Shown one piece after another: positions 43,871-57,400 of a DNA stretch of 64,000 nucleotides (positions within the stretch are counted from its first letter, which is position 1; each line of letters begins with the position of its first letter). The stretch is from Zingiber officinale (taxonomy: Eukaryota; Streptophyta; Magnoliopsida; Zingiberales; Zingiberaceae), in contig NC_056001.1 of assembly GCF_018446385.1 (NCBI RefSeq), positions 109,532,436 through 109,596,435 of the forward strand, in the 5' to 3' direction. Below the pieces are notes generated by a model. The model did not search any database. It had not been told where the DNA came from and worked only from the letters and a program-made list of their open reading frames with translations. The position numbers and the translations under genes were made by a program.

Positions 43871-45177
43871 GTACCAGCTCGTTGTTTCCTTCGCTTTGAC
43901 TTCCGAAGCTCCGTTGTTTTAGGTGATTCCAGCCAACCGAAATAGGGCTCACTCGAACCCAATTTCTGACCTTCTCCTCAAGCAGCCTTCCTCCCCGGCT
44001 TAACGTCTCTCGAACGCCGCGCACGTTCTTCTCGCCCATCGGTGTACTCTTCCACAGCTCTCTCGTCCTTCGGACGCACCGAGCCCCTCGGCTCCATTCC
44101 CGTGCCGTCCTTCTCGCTAGCTGCGTCTTCCGCTTGACTTCCTACGCTCCTAAGCTCCTGCACACTCAGACACAGGGATCAAACACAAAGCAGGACCTAA
44201 CCAACTTGGTTGATCACATCAAAACATCCACAAGGATCCAACAATCTCTCCCTTTTTGATGTGCATCAACACAAGTTCAAGTTAGGGTTTAAAAATAGAC
44301 AAACAATAATTATTAAAGAAAATTACTAAACTAATAAGTTAAGCATAAATTCATAAATTTACAATTAATAAAATTACAACTATTTAATTAAGAACTAAGA
44401 GTTTTGAAAATTCTCTCCCCCTAAACTTGTACCTTTCTCTCCCCCTTTTGATCACAGCAAAAACGGGGTAAGAGTATGAAAAATTATTTACAAAAAATTA
44501 CTAAGTAAACTGAATTTATAGAATTTTTGAAAAAAAAATTCTAAGTTAAATGACTTTTTAGAGTTTACCACGAGAATTTCTAAGTAAAATGAATAGTTTG
44601 AAAAAAAAATCTAAATAAGATGACTTTTTCAAAAAAAAAATTCTAAGTTAGATTACTTTTTCTGAAAAAAAAATTCTACGTAAAATGACTTTTTAAAAAA
44701 TTTATAAGTAAATTGACTTTTTTCAAAAAAAAAATTCTAAGTTAGATGACTTTTTCTGAAAAAAAAAATTCTAAATAAAATGACTTTTTCTTAAAAAATT
44801 TCTAAATAAATTGACTTTTTCAAAAAAAAATTCTAAGTAAATTGATTTTTTTGAATTTTTAAGAAAAGTATTTGAAAACTTTCAAAGCATTACTTAATTC
44901 TAGTTTTAATGTTTTTTTCAGAAAGTTAATTAAACATTTTATTTCAATATTTCAGCTTCCAGGTCATGGCGAGACACTAGGCCTTCTTGGTTATTGGAGC
45001 AACAACCACTTCCTTAGATAAAGCCTCATAAATAAATTTTAACGTTTAATTTTTCTTCTGAAAGCCCTAATAAAATTTTTTTTAATCTAGCAAAGATTTT
45101 GGAATCCAGTATAGATTCCTTCCTACTGAGTTATTCAAAAATTTAGGGGGTACATAATTTCTGGGGACTTTCCTAAA

Positions 45178-46525
45178 TTATCCCTGATGTTTTCTAATAT
45201 ACCAATTTAATTTTCCATAAATTCTCAATTTTGATTTTGGAAATTTATTTAAGCATGCATCATTATTCTTCAATTTCTCAATTTCAACTTTTAGTTTTTC
45301 ATTTTCTAATTTTAGATTATCATACATTTCTAGTGGGCATACTTTTGCTAGGTTCAATTTCAATTCAGCATTTTCTTTTTCTAATTTGAATAAATCTTTA
45401 GAAAGAGACTTAATAAATTGAAAGGATTGAGTCGGGGTTAGATTACGTACCTGACTCGGTGATTCTCCCCCTTCATCGTTGCTTTCTTCTTCTGATGATC
45501 CTCCCCCTTCATCTATGTTCATCTCTGAGCTTGAGTCATCTACGGGAAGATGGTTGGCCATCAGCGCTAATCCGGAGAAGGCTTCGATGCCTGATTCGGA
45601 AGAAGACGAATCTGACCAAGTCGCCTTCAGATTCTTGTGCTTGGAAGATTCTGGTTTCTTGTATTTTGTCTTTTCCTTCTCTTTCTTCTTATTCTTTAAT
45701 TTTGGGCAGTCATCCTTGATGTGCCCTTCTTCGTTACAGTTGTAGCAACGAACCATTCTTCTCTTTCGCTCATGCCTCTGTGTCTGCGATCTAAATTTAA
45801 TAGAATTAAAAAACTTATTGAAACCCTTTACCAGTAGTGCTGCTTTCGATTGGTCGATCGAGACTTCGGAGTCAGAATCATTTGTTCTTGCCTTTAAGGC
45901 AATGTTCTAACTTGCTTTCTCTACTCCATTGGGTTATGTAACTTGAGATTCGTGAAGTTCAAAAGTAGAAAACAAATTTTCTAAAGTACTTACCTCGAAG
46001 TCCTTAGAGATGTAGTACGCATCTAAGGAAGCTCATTCTGGAGTTCTTGGGAAGGTGTTAAGCGCGTACATCCCGGTTCGTTACTTCTTCTCCAAGGTTG
46101 CTTAGTTGAGTTATTAACTCCTTAATCCTTGCTTGGAGTTGTGCTACCTTCTCGCCTTAGTTCATCCGAAGGTTCGTTAACTGGGTCCGGAGGATGTCAC
46201 GTCTCGCTAGCTTAGCTTCCGAGGTACCTTCGTGAGGCTCCAGGAATTTTACTCAGAGGTCTTTCGCGGAGTTATAGCTTCCGATTCGAGTTACCTCTTG
46301 TGGTGGCAGCACGCTAAGCAGGTGGAACTCTGCCTTTCCGTTGGCGACAAATTCGGCTTGCTCCTTCTTGCTCCATTGATGCTCTTCTTTGTCTTTCAGA
46401 ACTTCAAAACCATATTTCATAGTTAGTAAAATATCGAAGTCGGTTTTAAAGAATACCTCCATCCGGCATTTCCACGTCGCGAAGTCTTCGTCGAACTTTG
46501 GGGGATGAATATTCGCTCCGGCCAT
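45178..46525 (-). pseudogene. gag remnant of LTR element 1 (Copia type, CCHC)
   Basis: The minus-strand N-terminal part begins MAGANIHPPKFDEDFATWKC, the usual start of Copia gag (UBN2-type) proteins. Near the C-terminal third is a zinc knuckle, CYNCNEEGHIKDDCPKL. An acidic serine-rich stretch and a coiled-coil region follow, ending YGKLNWYIRKHQG. It is a fossil broken in several places. Confidence 0.85.
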
Positions 46526-47491
46526 CGTCTTGATCGTTGTGCTTTAGTCGGCGGTTAGTCCTTCTGAGACGGTCTGGCTCTGATATCAATTGTTGGTGCA
46601 GTGGAGGTCGGCAAGAGGGGAGTGAATTGCTTGAAAAATAAAGTATACCCTCCTCCTTTCAACTCAAAAATGCTATAGGAAAATAATAACAGATAAATTA
46701 ACAGAAACGAAAAGGGACTCAGCTATTTACTTGGTTACAACCAAGAAGGTTGTTAATCCAAGGCAGTAAGAAAAAATGCACTGAAGAATATCCTTCTCTG
46801 AAAGCGGAGAAGCCTTTTACACTTTGGAAGCTTAGAAGTATTGTTAGGAATGATAACACAGTTGATTGCTTGAGTTGATTTTAAATTCCTAGCTCCAGGG
46901 GCCTTTATATAGCCTCTGGAAATCCTATCTCGGAGGTCCAAGGCACCTCCAACTGAGGTCCAAGGCGCCTCCATTGAGTGGATGGATAAAACTTTATCCG
47001 CAACGCAAACGGTCAATTTGACCAGCTCAAGGCGCCTTCAATGAGTCATGAAGGCACCTTCAACGAGCCTATGAAGGCGCCTCCATGCTTTGTTCAAGGC
47101 GCCTTGAGCTTGTGTACCAGCTCGCTGTTTCCTTCGCTTTGACTTCCGAAGCTCCGTTGTTTTAGGTGATTCCGGCCAACCGAAATAGGGCTCACCTGAA
47201 CCCAATTTTCAGTCTTCTCCTCGAGCAGCCTTCCTCCCTGGCTTAACGTCCCTCGAACATCGCGCACGTTCTTCTCACCCACCGGTGTACTCTTCTGCAG
47301 CTCTCTCGTCCTTCGGACGCACGGAGCCCGTCGGCTTCCTTTCCGTGCCGTCCTTCTCGTTAGCTGCGTCTTCTGCTCAACTTCCTGCGCTCCTAAGCTC
47401 CTGCACACTCAGACATAGGGATCAAACACAAAACAAGACCTGACCAACTTGGTTGATCACATCAAAACATCCACAGGGATCCAACAGATTA

Positions 47492-47877
47492 CACCCATTT
47501 AACATGTTGTGAGTTTCTGGTGTTGCAAGGAGTTAAATTGTGCTATCCTTTGCTTATTTAGGGCTCTCAGTCGTTGTCCAATGTTACGAGAAGTTTCTGC
47601 TTCAATGCGGGTCTGATATCATCCTATATCAGGCCTAAGTTGGGCCTGATATCATCTCCTATCAGACCCAACATGGGTCTGATATGGGATGTTATTAGGC
47701 TCAATGTGATCTTTGGTTAAAACCTAGATTTTACAACATATATACCTTTTCCTTGCTCAACCCATCCTAGTTGTTGAAAATATGCAAAATTACAAAAACC
47801 CTATGTCTATCAGTTGGATTCTGTCACCACCATTAATAAATTATGAAAAATCTAATGTACACCATATCTAACGTTAC
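47492..47877. repeat. Dispersed ATATCAGACC repeat, continued from 43298
   Basis: It holds GGGTCTGATATCATCCTATA and CAGACCCAACATGGGTCTGA palindromes and then GCTCAACCCATCCTAGTTGT. It is collinear with 58560-58930. Together with 43100-43298 it forms one copy split by the LTR element. Confidence 0.5.
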
Positions 47878-50115
47878 GTGGTCTTTGCTAAATTAATATG
47901 TACAACAACACTTGATTATGTAGATGTAACGTTACTAAATAAGTTTTTAAATTTTTTTATCAGGGACGATTATATTACTGAAGAAATTCTCTCTGAGATA
48001 TGGAATATGTTTGATGAAAATTCTTGCAGGGGACATGGAGTTAATATAGGAGAATTATCCGGAACAAATATTCCATCATCTTCTGAGTATAGTGGTGTGC
48101 AAAACACAAATAAAAATACAAGCAGCATTTTGACATTTGATTTAAATGAAGAAGCAAGTCTTCTAGAAGATAAGGTTTTGAATCCTTGTACAATACTTGT
48201 TGATTACTTTTAGCCTACTTAGAGTGAGGAGATAGAGCATTATACCCGAATTGGAGAGAAATTACAATGCAATACAGATGTACAAGAATTCTAAGCTGAT
48301 AATATGCAGATTGAATAATATGAAATTTCCCTAGAGCAGTATAGTGACTTAGAGGAAGAGTTGCCAATAGCTGATGATCCATATATTCTAAATTCTCGAC
48401 TGTTCCAAAGGTCAATTGAAGAGGCAATAAATGAGGCTGAATTTTGTGTTAGACAGATTTTTCCGTCTCGACAAGAATGTAAGAATGCATTTGTTAAATA
48501 TGTCATGGTTAAACATATAAAATATAATCCAGTTAACACCCGAAAAAATAAAGTAAAAGGTGTCTACTTCAATCAACCATGTACATGGAGAGTAGCTGCC
48601 TGGGGGATGTAGAGTTCACTGTTATAAAATATGTAAAGGAACATCAATGTGACACTATTAGGGAAAGTGTTGATCACCAAACATGCTCTTCCTCCTTTGT
48701 AGCGTCTTTTGTTGAAGAGCAATTTCTTACTAATGAATAGTACAAACCAAGTATGATTATATCAGATATAAAACATAGGTTTGGAGTGACCATATCATAC
48801 AGAAAAGTATACATAGCTCGGGAGAAAGTGATAAGAAAGTCGTTGGAGATTATGACCAAGCATATAGAGATCTTCCACTATATCCGCGTAAGTTAAGAGT
48901 CAAGGATCCTGAAATCTATATGACACTACACAGGAATGAGGATAATCAGTTCGAATGTTGTTTTTGGGGTTTTAGAGCTTATAGAAGAGTATTCAGGTCT
49001 TATCTACGTAAATTGATTGGAATTGATGCCACACATCTAAGAGGAAAGTATCTGGGTGTGTTGTTGATGGTTACAACAATTGATGTTAATGACAATGTCC
49101 TCCTAGTAGCCTTTGGCATCGCTGAAGTTGAATGTGGGTCTGCGTGGGAGTGATTTTTGGATCATACAAAGAGATTTTTTACTATTGATACACAGTCAAT
49201 GATTATAGTATCAGATAGACATTGTGGCATTATATCAGTAATAAGAAAAGTCTACCCAACTGCCCATCATACTTTCTATTCCCACCACATGTCTTGCAAT
49301 ATGACAATAGGTCAGCTTTAGGCTTGTTTTGGGTCACAACACAAGCTAACACATCACTACAATATGATCTCATAATGCATTCCATGCTTGAAAAACATCC
49401 AGATGCCCATAAATGGCTTCAGGACATTGACCCTAAAAGATTGGCTAATGCACAATTTAGTGGGAGAAGATACTCAATGCTAACCACCAATTGTGTAGAG
49501 AGTTTAAATGCTTTGTTCAAGCATAGACGTGAACTTCCCATAAATAGGTTAATCGATAATACCATATGAAAGATAGCTCAATGGTTCTTTAACCATAGGA
49601 AGGAAGCCTCAAATGGTATGTTGCTTTAACACCTCATACTACAAAAAAAAATGGATTCAAGGAGAGAGAAAGCTAGACGATATAAAGTCCGCCCCTACTC
49701 TCAATCTGAAATGGAAGTAGAGATATGAGTTGCTTCATTCATTGTTGATTTGGAAAGAAAATATTGTAACTGTGGAGTGTTTCAAATATCCGGACTGCCT
49801 TGCTCACATGTTATTGTCGTCATCATTCACCGGAACATGGATGCCCTCCCATATTGTGAGCATAATTTTCATTCACGGAATTAGACTGCGGCATACATGG
49901 TTCGTATTTACCCTGTTGGAGCAAGGAATTTTGGCATAAGAGCCTAAACAACATTATAGTTCTATGTCCTCATAGCCTTGTGCAGCCGGGTAGGCGAAAG
50001 AAGAAACGGATCGAGTCAAAACATAATGGGAAGATAAAAATCAAATGCAGCCAGTGCAAACAACTAGGCCATAATCATAGGACTTGTAAAATGCTACCAT
50101 CCCCTGGTTCTTGAC
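47878..50115 (+). pseudogene. MuDR-type (MULE) transposase gene, decayed
   Basis: The order of recognisable parts is that of plant MuDR transposases. First comes an N-terminal MuDR domain (VRQIFPSRQECKNAFVKYVM, then GVYFNQPCTWRVAAWG). The DDE core follows, with the first Asp in LIGIDATHLRGKYLGVLLMV and a second in IIVSDRHCG near 49210, then TNCVESLNALFKHRRELPIN. A SWIM zinc finger (NCGVFQISGLPCSHVIVV) and a C-terminal knuckle (IKCSQCKQLGHNHRTCKML) end at the stop near 50115. Stops and frame changes separate the parts (for example after AAWGM at 48612 and after SAWE at 49153), so it is inactive. No pair of inverted ends was found around it. It is a different lineage from the FRS-like gene at 17-20 kb. 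Confidence 0.85.
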
Positions 50116-50476
50116 TTACTTGTATATGTATAAATGAATATGATGCTTGATTTATATATTTTGTAAGCAGGAGGAGTGGATCCATATATCTTGTATGCAG
50201 TACATCCATAGTGATGTAAGAAAAATAGTTGTGCAAAGTCATGTTACTGTTATATTTGTGTTTGTAGAATTTGTAAACCAATCCCAACAAGGCAGAACTA
50301 ATACTTCACACCATATCTCCAATTTGTAAACAAAAAATGAGCTAACAGTTGTGAAGTTTCAAAAATATAATAGACTCAGTCCAATAGTGCATTTCAACTC
50401 TACATGATGGGATTGCAAATTTAAAAGTCTTGTAAATTTATTTTCAACTCTAACTAAGTCATGGCTTAAACAAAAT
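50116..50476. other. AT-rich tail of the MULE remnant
   Basis: No gene was recognised; it may be the 3' part of the MULE. The next retroelement is inserted at 50482. Confidence 0.35.
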
Positions 50477-50849
50477 GGTTATGTTGGACCCCGTGGTAGT
50501 TTTGATGTGATCAACCAAGTTAGTTAGGTCCTTCGTTTTGTCTGAACCCTGTGTCTGAGTGTGCAGGAACTTAGGAGTGCAAGAAGTCGAGCGGAAGACG
50601 CAGCTAGCGAGAAGCACGGCACGGGAAAGGAGCCGACGGGCTCGGTGCGTCCGAAGGACGAGAGATCAGAGCTGCGGAAGAGTACTCCGGTGGAACGAGA
50701 AAAACGTGCGCGGCATTCGAGGGACGAGAAGCCGAACGGAAGCCTGCTCGAGGAGAAGGCCGGGAACTGGGTTCGGGTGAGCCCTATTCCGGATGGCCTC
50801 AATCACCCAAGGAGCCGAACCGGAGCAAGTCAACTGGGAGTTGACTTGT

Positions 50850-51185
50850 CAACGGTTCGGTCGACCGAACCTATTGATCGGTCGACCGAACCCTTCATTA
50901 ACCGAAGCCAGCCGTTGGTGACACGTCAGCAACACATCTGCCAGCGGTGAAGTGATCGGTCAACCGAACCTCATGATCGGTCGACCGAACCCAAGTTTAT
51001 CCAGAGACTGAGTTGAGCATTTTCATCGGGCCAGCGCAGAGGAAGACCGTTGGCCTATCGGTCGACCGAATACAAGGATCGGTCGACCGAACCTGAGCTC
51101 GATCCACAGAGACTGCACCTGGACGGAAAGCTGGGCAGGTACAGCAGGTTCGGTCGACCGAACCTGGGGATCGGTCGACCGATCC
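50850..51185. repeat. Array of TCGGTCGACCGA palindromes in the LTR
   Basis: About eight exact or near copies of a 12-bp palindrome (TCGGTCGACCGA) are arranged in pairs 9-10 bp apart, upstream of the CTATATAAAGG promoter box at 51242. The second LTR has the same array at about 53805-54155 with one extra unit. Confidence 0.88.
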
Positions 51186-51487
51186 CTCTCGAGTCAAAAC
51201 CTAATCCCGAAGATCAGGTCATCCGATAAGCTCTAGAGCCCCTATATAAAGGAGGGTCTCGGGCAGCTTTAAACAACAACGATTTGATACGAAAAAGCAG
51301 CTCTGTAATTTCTGTTTAAGCAACAAGTGTTGCTTTATTTTAAGAGTTGAAAAGTTTTGAGGAGGGTTATTTTTACTTGCAGACAATTCACCCCCCTCTT
51401 GCGGGTCCCCGCTGCACCAACAAGAGGTATCAGAGCCCAACAGCCTCAGAAGGACTAACTGCCATCTGAAGCACAAAGATCAGAACA

Positions 51488-52800
51488 ATGGCCGGCACGA
51501 ATATTCATCCCCCAAAGTTCGACGGAGATTTCGCTACATGGAAGCGAAAAAATGGAGGTATTATTTAAAACTGAATTTGATATACTTTTAATAATGAAAT
51601 ATGGATATGCAGCTCCTAAAGACAAAGAAGAAAACACATAGAGCAAGAAGGAGCAAGCTGATTTCGTCGCCAACGGAAAAGCTGAATTCCACCTCCTCAG
51701 CGTTCTGCCACCTCAGGAGGTAAGTCGAATCGGAAGCTACATCTCAGCGAAAGATCTCTGGGAGAAATTCCTGGAGCTTCATGAAGGTACCTCTGAAGCG
51801 AAGCTGGCGCGGCGCGACATCCTCCGAACACAACTAACAAACCTCCAGATGAACAACGGCGAGAAGGTAGCGCAACTCCAAGCAAGAATCAAGGAGCTCA
51901 TAACGCAACTAACGAACCTTGGAGAAGAAGTAACCAACCGAGATTCCATCCGATACGCGCTCAATGCCTTCCTGAGGACTTCAGAATGGACGTCCTTAGT
52001 AGATGCTTACTACATCTCTAAGGACTTTGAGGTAAGTAGTTTAGAAAACTTATTTTCAACTTTCGAACTTCACGAGTCTCGACTTGCAGAAAAACCAGTA
52101 GAGAAGTCGAACCTCAACATTGCCCTACGAGCTGAAAAGGACGATCCCGACTCCGAAGTGTCAATCGACAAAAACGAAACTACATTAATGGTAAGACGGT
52201 TTAATAAGTTTTTTAAATCTAACAAGTTTAGATCACAGTCAAGTAAACATCATAAAAAAGGAAGGACAGTCCGGTACTACAATTGCAACGAAGAAGGGCA
52301 CATCAAGGATGATTGCCCAAAATTGAAGAGCAAACAGAAAGATAAGGAAAGAAGCAAGAAGCCAGCTCGATCCAAGCACAAAAATCTGAAGGCGACATAG
52401 GACGACTCTTCATCCTCCGAGTCAGAAGTCTAAGAATTCTCGGGACTAGCACTGATGGCCAACCATCAGTTAGAAGAAACATCTAGCTCAGAAATGAGCA
52501 TTGATGAAGGGGGAGTACATCAGAAGAAGAAGAAAGCTATGATGAAGGGGGAGCATCATAGGACGAGGTAAGTAAGGTACGTGCCCTAAACCCGAAACAG
52601 TCCTTTCATTTTATTAAAGCTCTTTATAAAGAATTAGATAAAGCAGAAAAGGAAAATGAATATTTGAAATCAGAAAATGAGGTTTTAAAATTAGAAATTA
52701 AAAAATTGAAAACTGATGCATGTTTTAAAAATAATTTTCCAAAATCAAAACTTAAAATTTATGGAAAACTAAATTGGTATATAAAGAAGCATCAGGGTCA
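51488..52800 (+). pseudogene. gag remnant of LTR element 2 (Copia type, CCHC)
   Basis: It starts MAGTNIHPPKFDGDFATW and continues through a gag helical domain (KVAQLQARIKELITQLTNLG; VDAYYISKDFEVSSLENLFS). The knuckle YYNCNEEGHIKDDCPKL follows, then a Ser/Glu-rich and coiled tail. It lacks any pol domain. It is a fossil with a few breaks. Confidence 0.85.
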
Positions 52801-54395
52801 ACTTAGGAAAATTCCTAAGAAGTATATACCCCTAAGTTTTTGACTAATCCTATAGGAAGGAACATTTATTGGGTTCCAAAATCTGTGCTAAACTAAGCTC
52901 TTTAAATTAAAAGCTTTATAGAGAGAAAATTAAACATTTTCCTTATGAAGGTTTTGTCTAAGGAAGTAGTTGTTGCTCCAATAACCAAGAAGGCCTAGTG
53001 CCTCGCCACGACCTGGAAGCTGAAATATTGAAACAAAATGTTTAATTAACTTTCCGAAAAAAACATTAAAAGTAAAATTAAAATGCTTTAAAGGTGTACA
53101 AACAATTTTTTTGTGTGACTTTTCTAAGTTTTGGATTTTTTTTTAATTTTTTTTTTAACTTAGAAAATAGATTTTTACTTAGAATTTTTTTTTCTATCTT
53201 AAGAACTTGCTTCCCCGTTTTTGCTGTGATCAAAGGGGAGAGAAAAATACAAGTTTAGGGGGAGTTAGGAAAATTAAAAGTTTAAATTTTTAATATTTTT
53301 CTAAATACTGTTGCAATTTTATTTATTGCAAATCTTATGCTTAAAATGCTAGTTTAGTAATTTTTCTTTAAAATTACTTTTTGTGTCTGTTTAACCCTAA
53401 CTTGAACTTGGGTTGATGCACATCAAAAAGGGTGAGATTGTTGGACCCCGTGGTAGTTTTGATGTGATCAACTAAGTTAGTTAGGTCCTGCGTTTTGTCT
53501 GAACCCTGTGTCTGAGTGTGTAGGAACTTAGGAGCGCAGGAAGTCGAGCGGAAGACGCAGCTAGCGAGAAGGACGACACGGGAAGGGAGCCGACGGGCTC
53601 GGTGCGTCCGAAGGACGAGAGAGCTGCGGAAGAGTACTCCGGTGGAACGAGAAGAACGTGCGCAGCATTCGAGGGATGAGAAGCCGGACGGAAGCCTGCT
53701 CGAGGAGAAGGCCGGGAACTGGGTTCGGGTGAACCCTATTCCGGATGGTCGTAATCAGCCAAGAAGCTGAACCGGAGCAAGTCAACTAGGAGTTGGCTTG
53801 TCAACGGTTCGGTCAACCGAACCTATTGATCGGTCGACCGAACCCTTCATTAACCGAAGCCAGCTGTTGGTTACACGTCAGCAACACATCTGCCAGCGGT
53901 GAAGTGATCGGTCGACCGAACCTCATGATCGGTCGACTGAACCTCATGATCGGTCGACCGAACCCAAGTTTATCCAGAGACTGAGTCGAGCGTTTTCATC
54001 GGGCCAGCGCAGACGAAGACCGTTGGCCGATCGGTCGACCGAACACAAGGATCGGTCGACCGAACCTGAGCTCGATCCACAGAGACTGCACCTGGACGGA
54101 AAGTTGGGCAGGTACAGCAGGTTCGGTCGACCGAACCAGGGGATCAGTCGACCGATCCATCTCGAGTCAAAACCTGATCCCGAAGATCAGGTCATCCGAT
54201 AAGCTCTAGAACCCCTATATAAAGGAGGGTCTCGGGCAGCTTTAAACAACAACGGTTTGATACGAAAAAACAACTCTGTAATTTCTGTTTAAGAAACAAG
54301 TGTTGCTTTATTTTAAGAGTTGAAGAGCTTTGAGAAGAGTTATTTTTACTTGCAGGCAATTCACCCCCCTCTTGCCGGTCCCCGCTGCACCTACA

Positions 54396-54499
54396 GGTTC
54401 GTGTTGTTATTTTCAAAAGGCTATAGGTCGAGCACTTGATGTGAAGTAATTTAAATGTGTGATTGGAAATTTCTAATTCTATTGAAATTTAGCTTAAAT
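54396..54499. repeat. Short host remnant between two LTR elements, repeated at 59035
   Basis: GGTCGAGCACTTGATGTGAA and its surroundings occur here and at about 59040-59090, just before duplication unit E. Confidence 0.6.
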
Positions 54500-57400
54500 T
54501 GTAGGTGCAGCGGAGGTCGACAAGAGGAGGGTGAATTGCTTGAAAATAAAAATTATACCCTCCTCAAACTTTCAACTCAAAAATAGCAACACTAAAATAA
54601 AACAATTAAGGAAAAAGAAATAGAGAAGACCCGGAATTAACTTGGTTACAACCAAGACGGTTGTTAATCCAAGGCGATGAAAAGCGTAATAAGAAAACTC
54701 CTTCTCTGAATGCGGAGAAGCCTTTTACACACTTGGAAAGCTCAACAATTACTAGGAAATCTAATACTAAGCTGAATAAATAATTCCTAGCTCCAGGGGC
54801 CTTTATATAGCTCCTGGAAAGTCTATCTCGAAGGTCCAAGGCGCCTCCAACAAGGTTCAAGGCGCCTCCAGCTCGGTCAGCGGATAAAATTTTATCCGCA
54901 GCGCAAACGGTCAAAACTGACTTGTTGAAGGCGCCTTCATCAAGCTTTAAGGCGCCTTTATGTTGAGGGCGCCTTCATGCTTCATGAAGGCGCCTTCAAG
55001 GTTTTCCAGCTTGTGCTTCTTTTCCAGCTCCCTTGCATTGGCTTCCGATGCTCCGATAGTTTGGGTGATTCGACCAACCAAAATACGGCTCACCCGAACC
55101 CAATTTCCGGCCTTCTCCTCGAGCAAGCTTCCGTCCGGCTTCTCGTCCCTCGAACGCCGCACACGTTCTTCTCGTCCACTGGAATACTCTTCCGCAGCTC
55201 TCTCATCCTTCGGACGCACCGAGCTCGTCGGCTCCCTTCCCATGTCTTCCTTCTCGCTAGCTGCGTCTTCCGCTCGACTTCCTGTGCTCCTAAGCTCCTG
55301 CACACTCAGACACAGGGATCAAACACAAAGCAGGACCTAACCAACTTGGTTGATCAGATCAAAACATCCATGGGGTCCAACAATCTCCCCCTTTTTGATG
55401 TGCATCAACCCAAGTTCAAGTTAGGGTATAAAAACAAATAGTAATTTTAAAAAAAATTACTAACTGACAGTTTAAGCATAAAAATTGTAATAAAAATTTG
55501 CAATACTTAAGAATTTTGAAATTCTTAAATATTCCTAACTCACCCTAAACTTATACATATTTCTCCCCCTTTGATCACAGCAAAAATGGGGTAAATTGAA
55601 ATTTTTGAAAATTTCAAGTAAACTAAATTTTTTAGAAAAATTTCTAGGTTAAAAATGAATTTTTTGAATTTTCAGAAAGAATTTCTAAGTAAAAATTCTA
55701 AGTAACCTTTTTTAGAAAAAAAATTCTAAGTAACCTGAATTTTTAACATTTTTCCATAATAAAAAAAATGTTTTTTTTCTTGAGTTTTCAAGAAGAAGTT
55801 TGAAAAACTTTTAAAGCATTATTTAATTTCTAACTTTTAATGCTTTTACCATAAAGTTGTTTAAACATTTTATTTCGATATTTCGGCTTCCAGGTCGTGG
55901 CGAGGCACTAGGCCTTCTTAGTTATTGGAGCAACAACCACTTCCTTAGACAAAATTTTATAAAGAAATTCATTGTTTAATTTACTCGTTGTAAGCTCTAA
56001 TAATTCTAATTTATCAAAGACTTTGGAATCCAGTATAGATTCCTTTCTACTGGGTTAATTAAAAATCTAAGGGGTACATAAGTTTTAGGAATTTTCCTAA
56101 GTTGACCTTGATGTTTTCTAATATACTAGTTTAATTTACCAAAAAATTTTAATTTAGATTTTTGAAAAACATTTGAACATACAGCGGATTTCAATTTCTC
56201 AATTTCATTTTTCAATTTTGCATTCTCTAATTTCAAATGTTCATTTTCTTTTTCTAATTGATCTAACTCTTTAGAAAGAGACTTGATAAATAGAAATGAC
56301 TGAGTAGGGGTTAGATTACGCACCTTACTTACCTGACTTGGTGATGCTCCCCCTTCACTGTAGCTTTCTTCTTCTGATGTTCCTCCCCCTTAATCTATGC
56401 TCATCTCAGAGCTTGAGATATCTTCGGGAAGATGGTTAGCCATCATCGCTAACCCGGAGAAGGCTTTGACGTCTGATTCAGAAGAAGACAAATCTGACCA
56501 AGTGGCCTTCAGGTTCTTGTGCTTGGATGATTCTGGTTTCTTGTACTTTGTCTTTTCCTTCTCCTTCCCCTTTTTCTTCAAGTCCGGGCAGTCATCTTTG
56601 ATGTGCCCTTCTTCGTTACAATTGTAGCAACGAACCGTCCTTTTTCTTTGCTGATGCCTCTTTGTCTTAGATTTAAAAAATTTATTGAAGCGTCTTACCA
56701 GTAGTGTCGCTTCGGATTCGTCGACCGAGACTTCGGAGTCAGAACCGTTTATTTTTGCCTTTAAGGCAATGTTCTGACTAGTCTTCTCTACTCCATTGGG
56801 CTCTGCAACTCGAGATTCGTGAAGTTCAAAAGTAGAAAACAATTGTTCTAGAGTACTTACCTCGAAGTCCTTAGAGATGTAGTATGCATCTACTAAGGAG
56901 GCCCACTCTAGAGTTCTGGGGAAGACGTTGAGCGCGTACCGGATCGAGTCCCGGTTCTTTATTTCTTCTCCAAGGTTGCTTAATTGCGTGATCAACTCTT
57001 TAATCCTCGCTTGGAGTTGCGCTACCTTCTCGCCTTGGTTCATCCGGAGGTTCGTCAACTGGGTCCGGAGGATGTCGCGTCTCGCTAGCTTCGCTTCGGA
57101 GGTACCTTCGTAAAGCTCTAGGAATTTTTCCCAGAGATTTTTTACGGAGTCGTAGCTTCCGATCCGATTTACCTCCTGAGGTGGCAGGACGCTGAGCAGG
57201 TGGAACTCAGCCTTTCCATTGGCGACAAAATCGGCTTGCTCCTTCTTGCTCTACGTGTTTTCTTCTTTATCTTTCGGCGCTGCATATCCATATTTCATTA
57301 TTAAAAGTATATCAAATTCAGTTTTAAAAAAATACCTCCATTTTTCGCTTCCATGTAGCGAAATCTCCGTCGAACTTTGGAGGATGAATATTTGCTCCTG

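Larger units (their letters stand above)
43299..47486 (-). mobile_element. Gag-only LTR retrotransposon 1 (Ty1/Copia-like fossil)
   Basis: The LTRs are 43299-44243 and 46591-47486, both TGTTGG...CCAACA on the plus strand. They enclose about 2.3 kb with a Copia-type gag only: no protease, integrase or reverse transcriptase. On the minus strand a primer-site-like stretch complementary to initiator tRNA-Met type (TATCAGAGCC) follows the first LTR, and a polypurine tract (AAAAAGGGAGAGAT) precedes the last. The 5-bp duplication is GATTA. It fits the class of terminal-repeat elements with GAG. The gag is broken at several places and the LTRs differ by small indels, so it is moderately old. Confidence 0.88.
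50482..54395 (+). mobile_element. Gag-only LTR retrotransposon 2 (Ty1/Copia-like fossil)
   Basis: The LTRs are 50482-51421 and 53439-54395. The flanks are GGTTA (50477-50481) and GGTTC (54396-54400), a 4/5 match. A primer-site-like GGTATCAGAGCC follows the first LTR and AAAAAGGGTGAGAT precedes the second. The interior holds only gag and a long A/T-rich non-coding part. It belongs to the same family as elements 1 and 3 but in the opposite orientation and with a different palindrome array in its LTRs. The gag carries a few breaks. The LTRs are very similar, so it is fairly young. Confidence 0.88.
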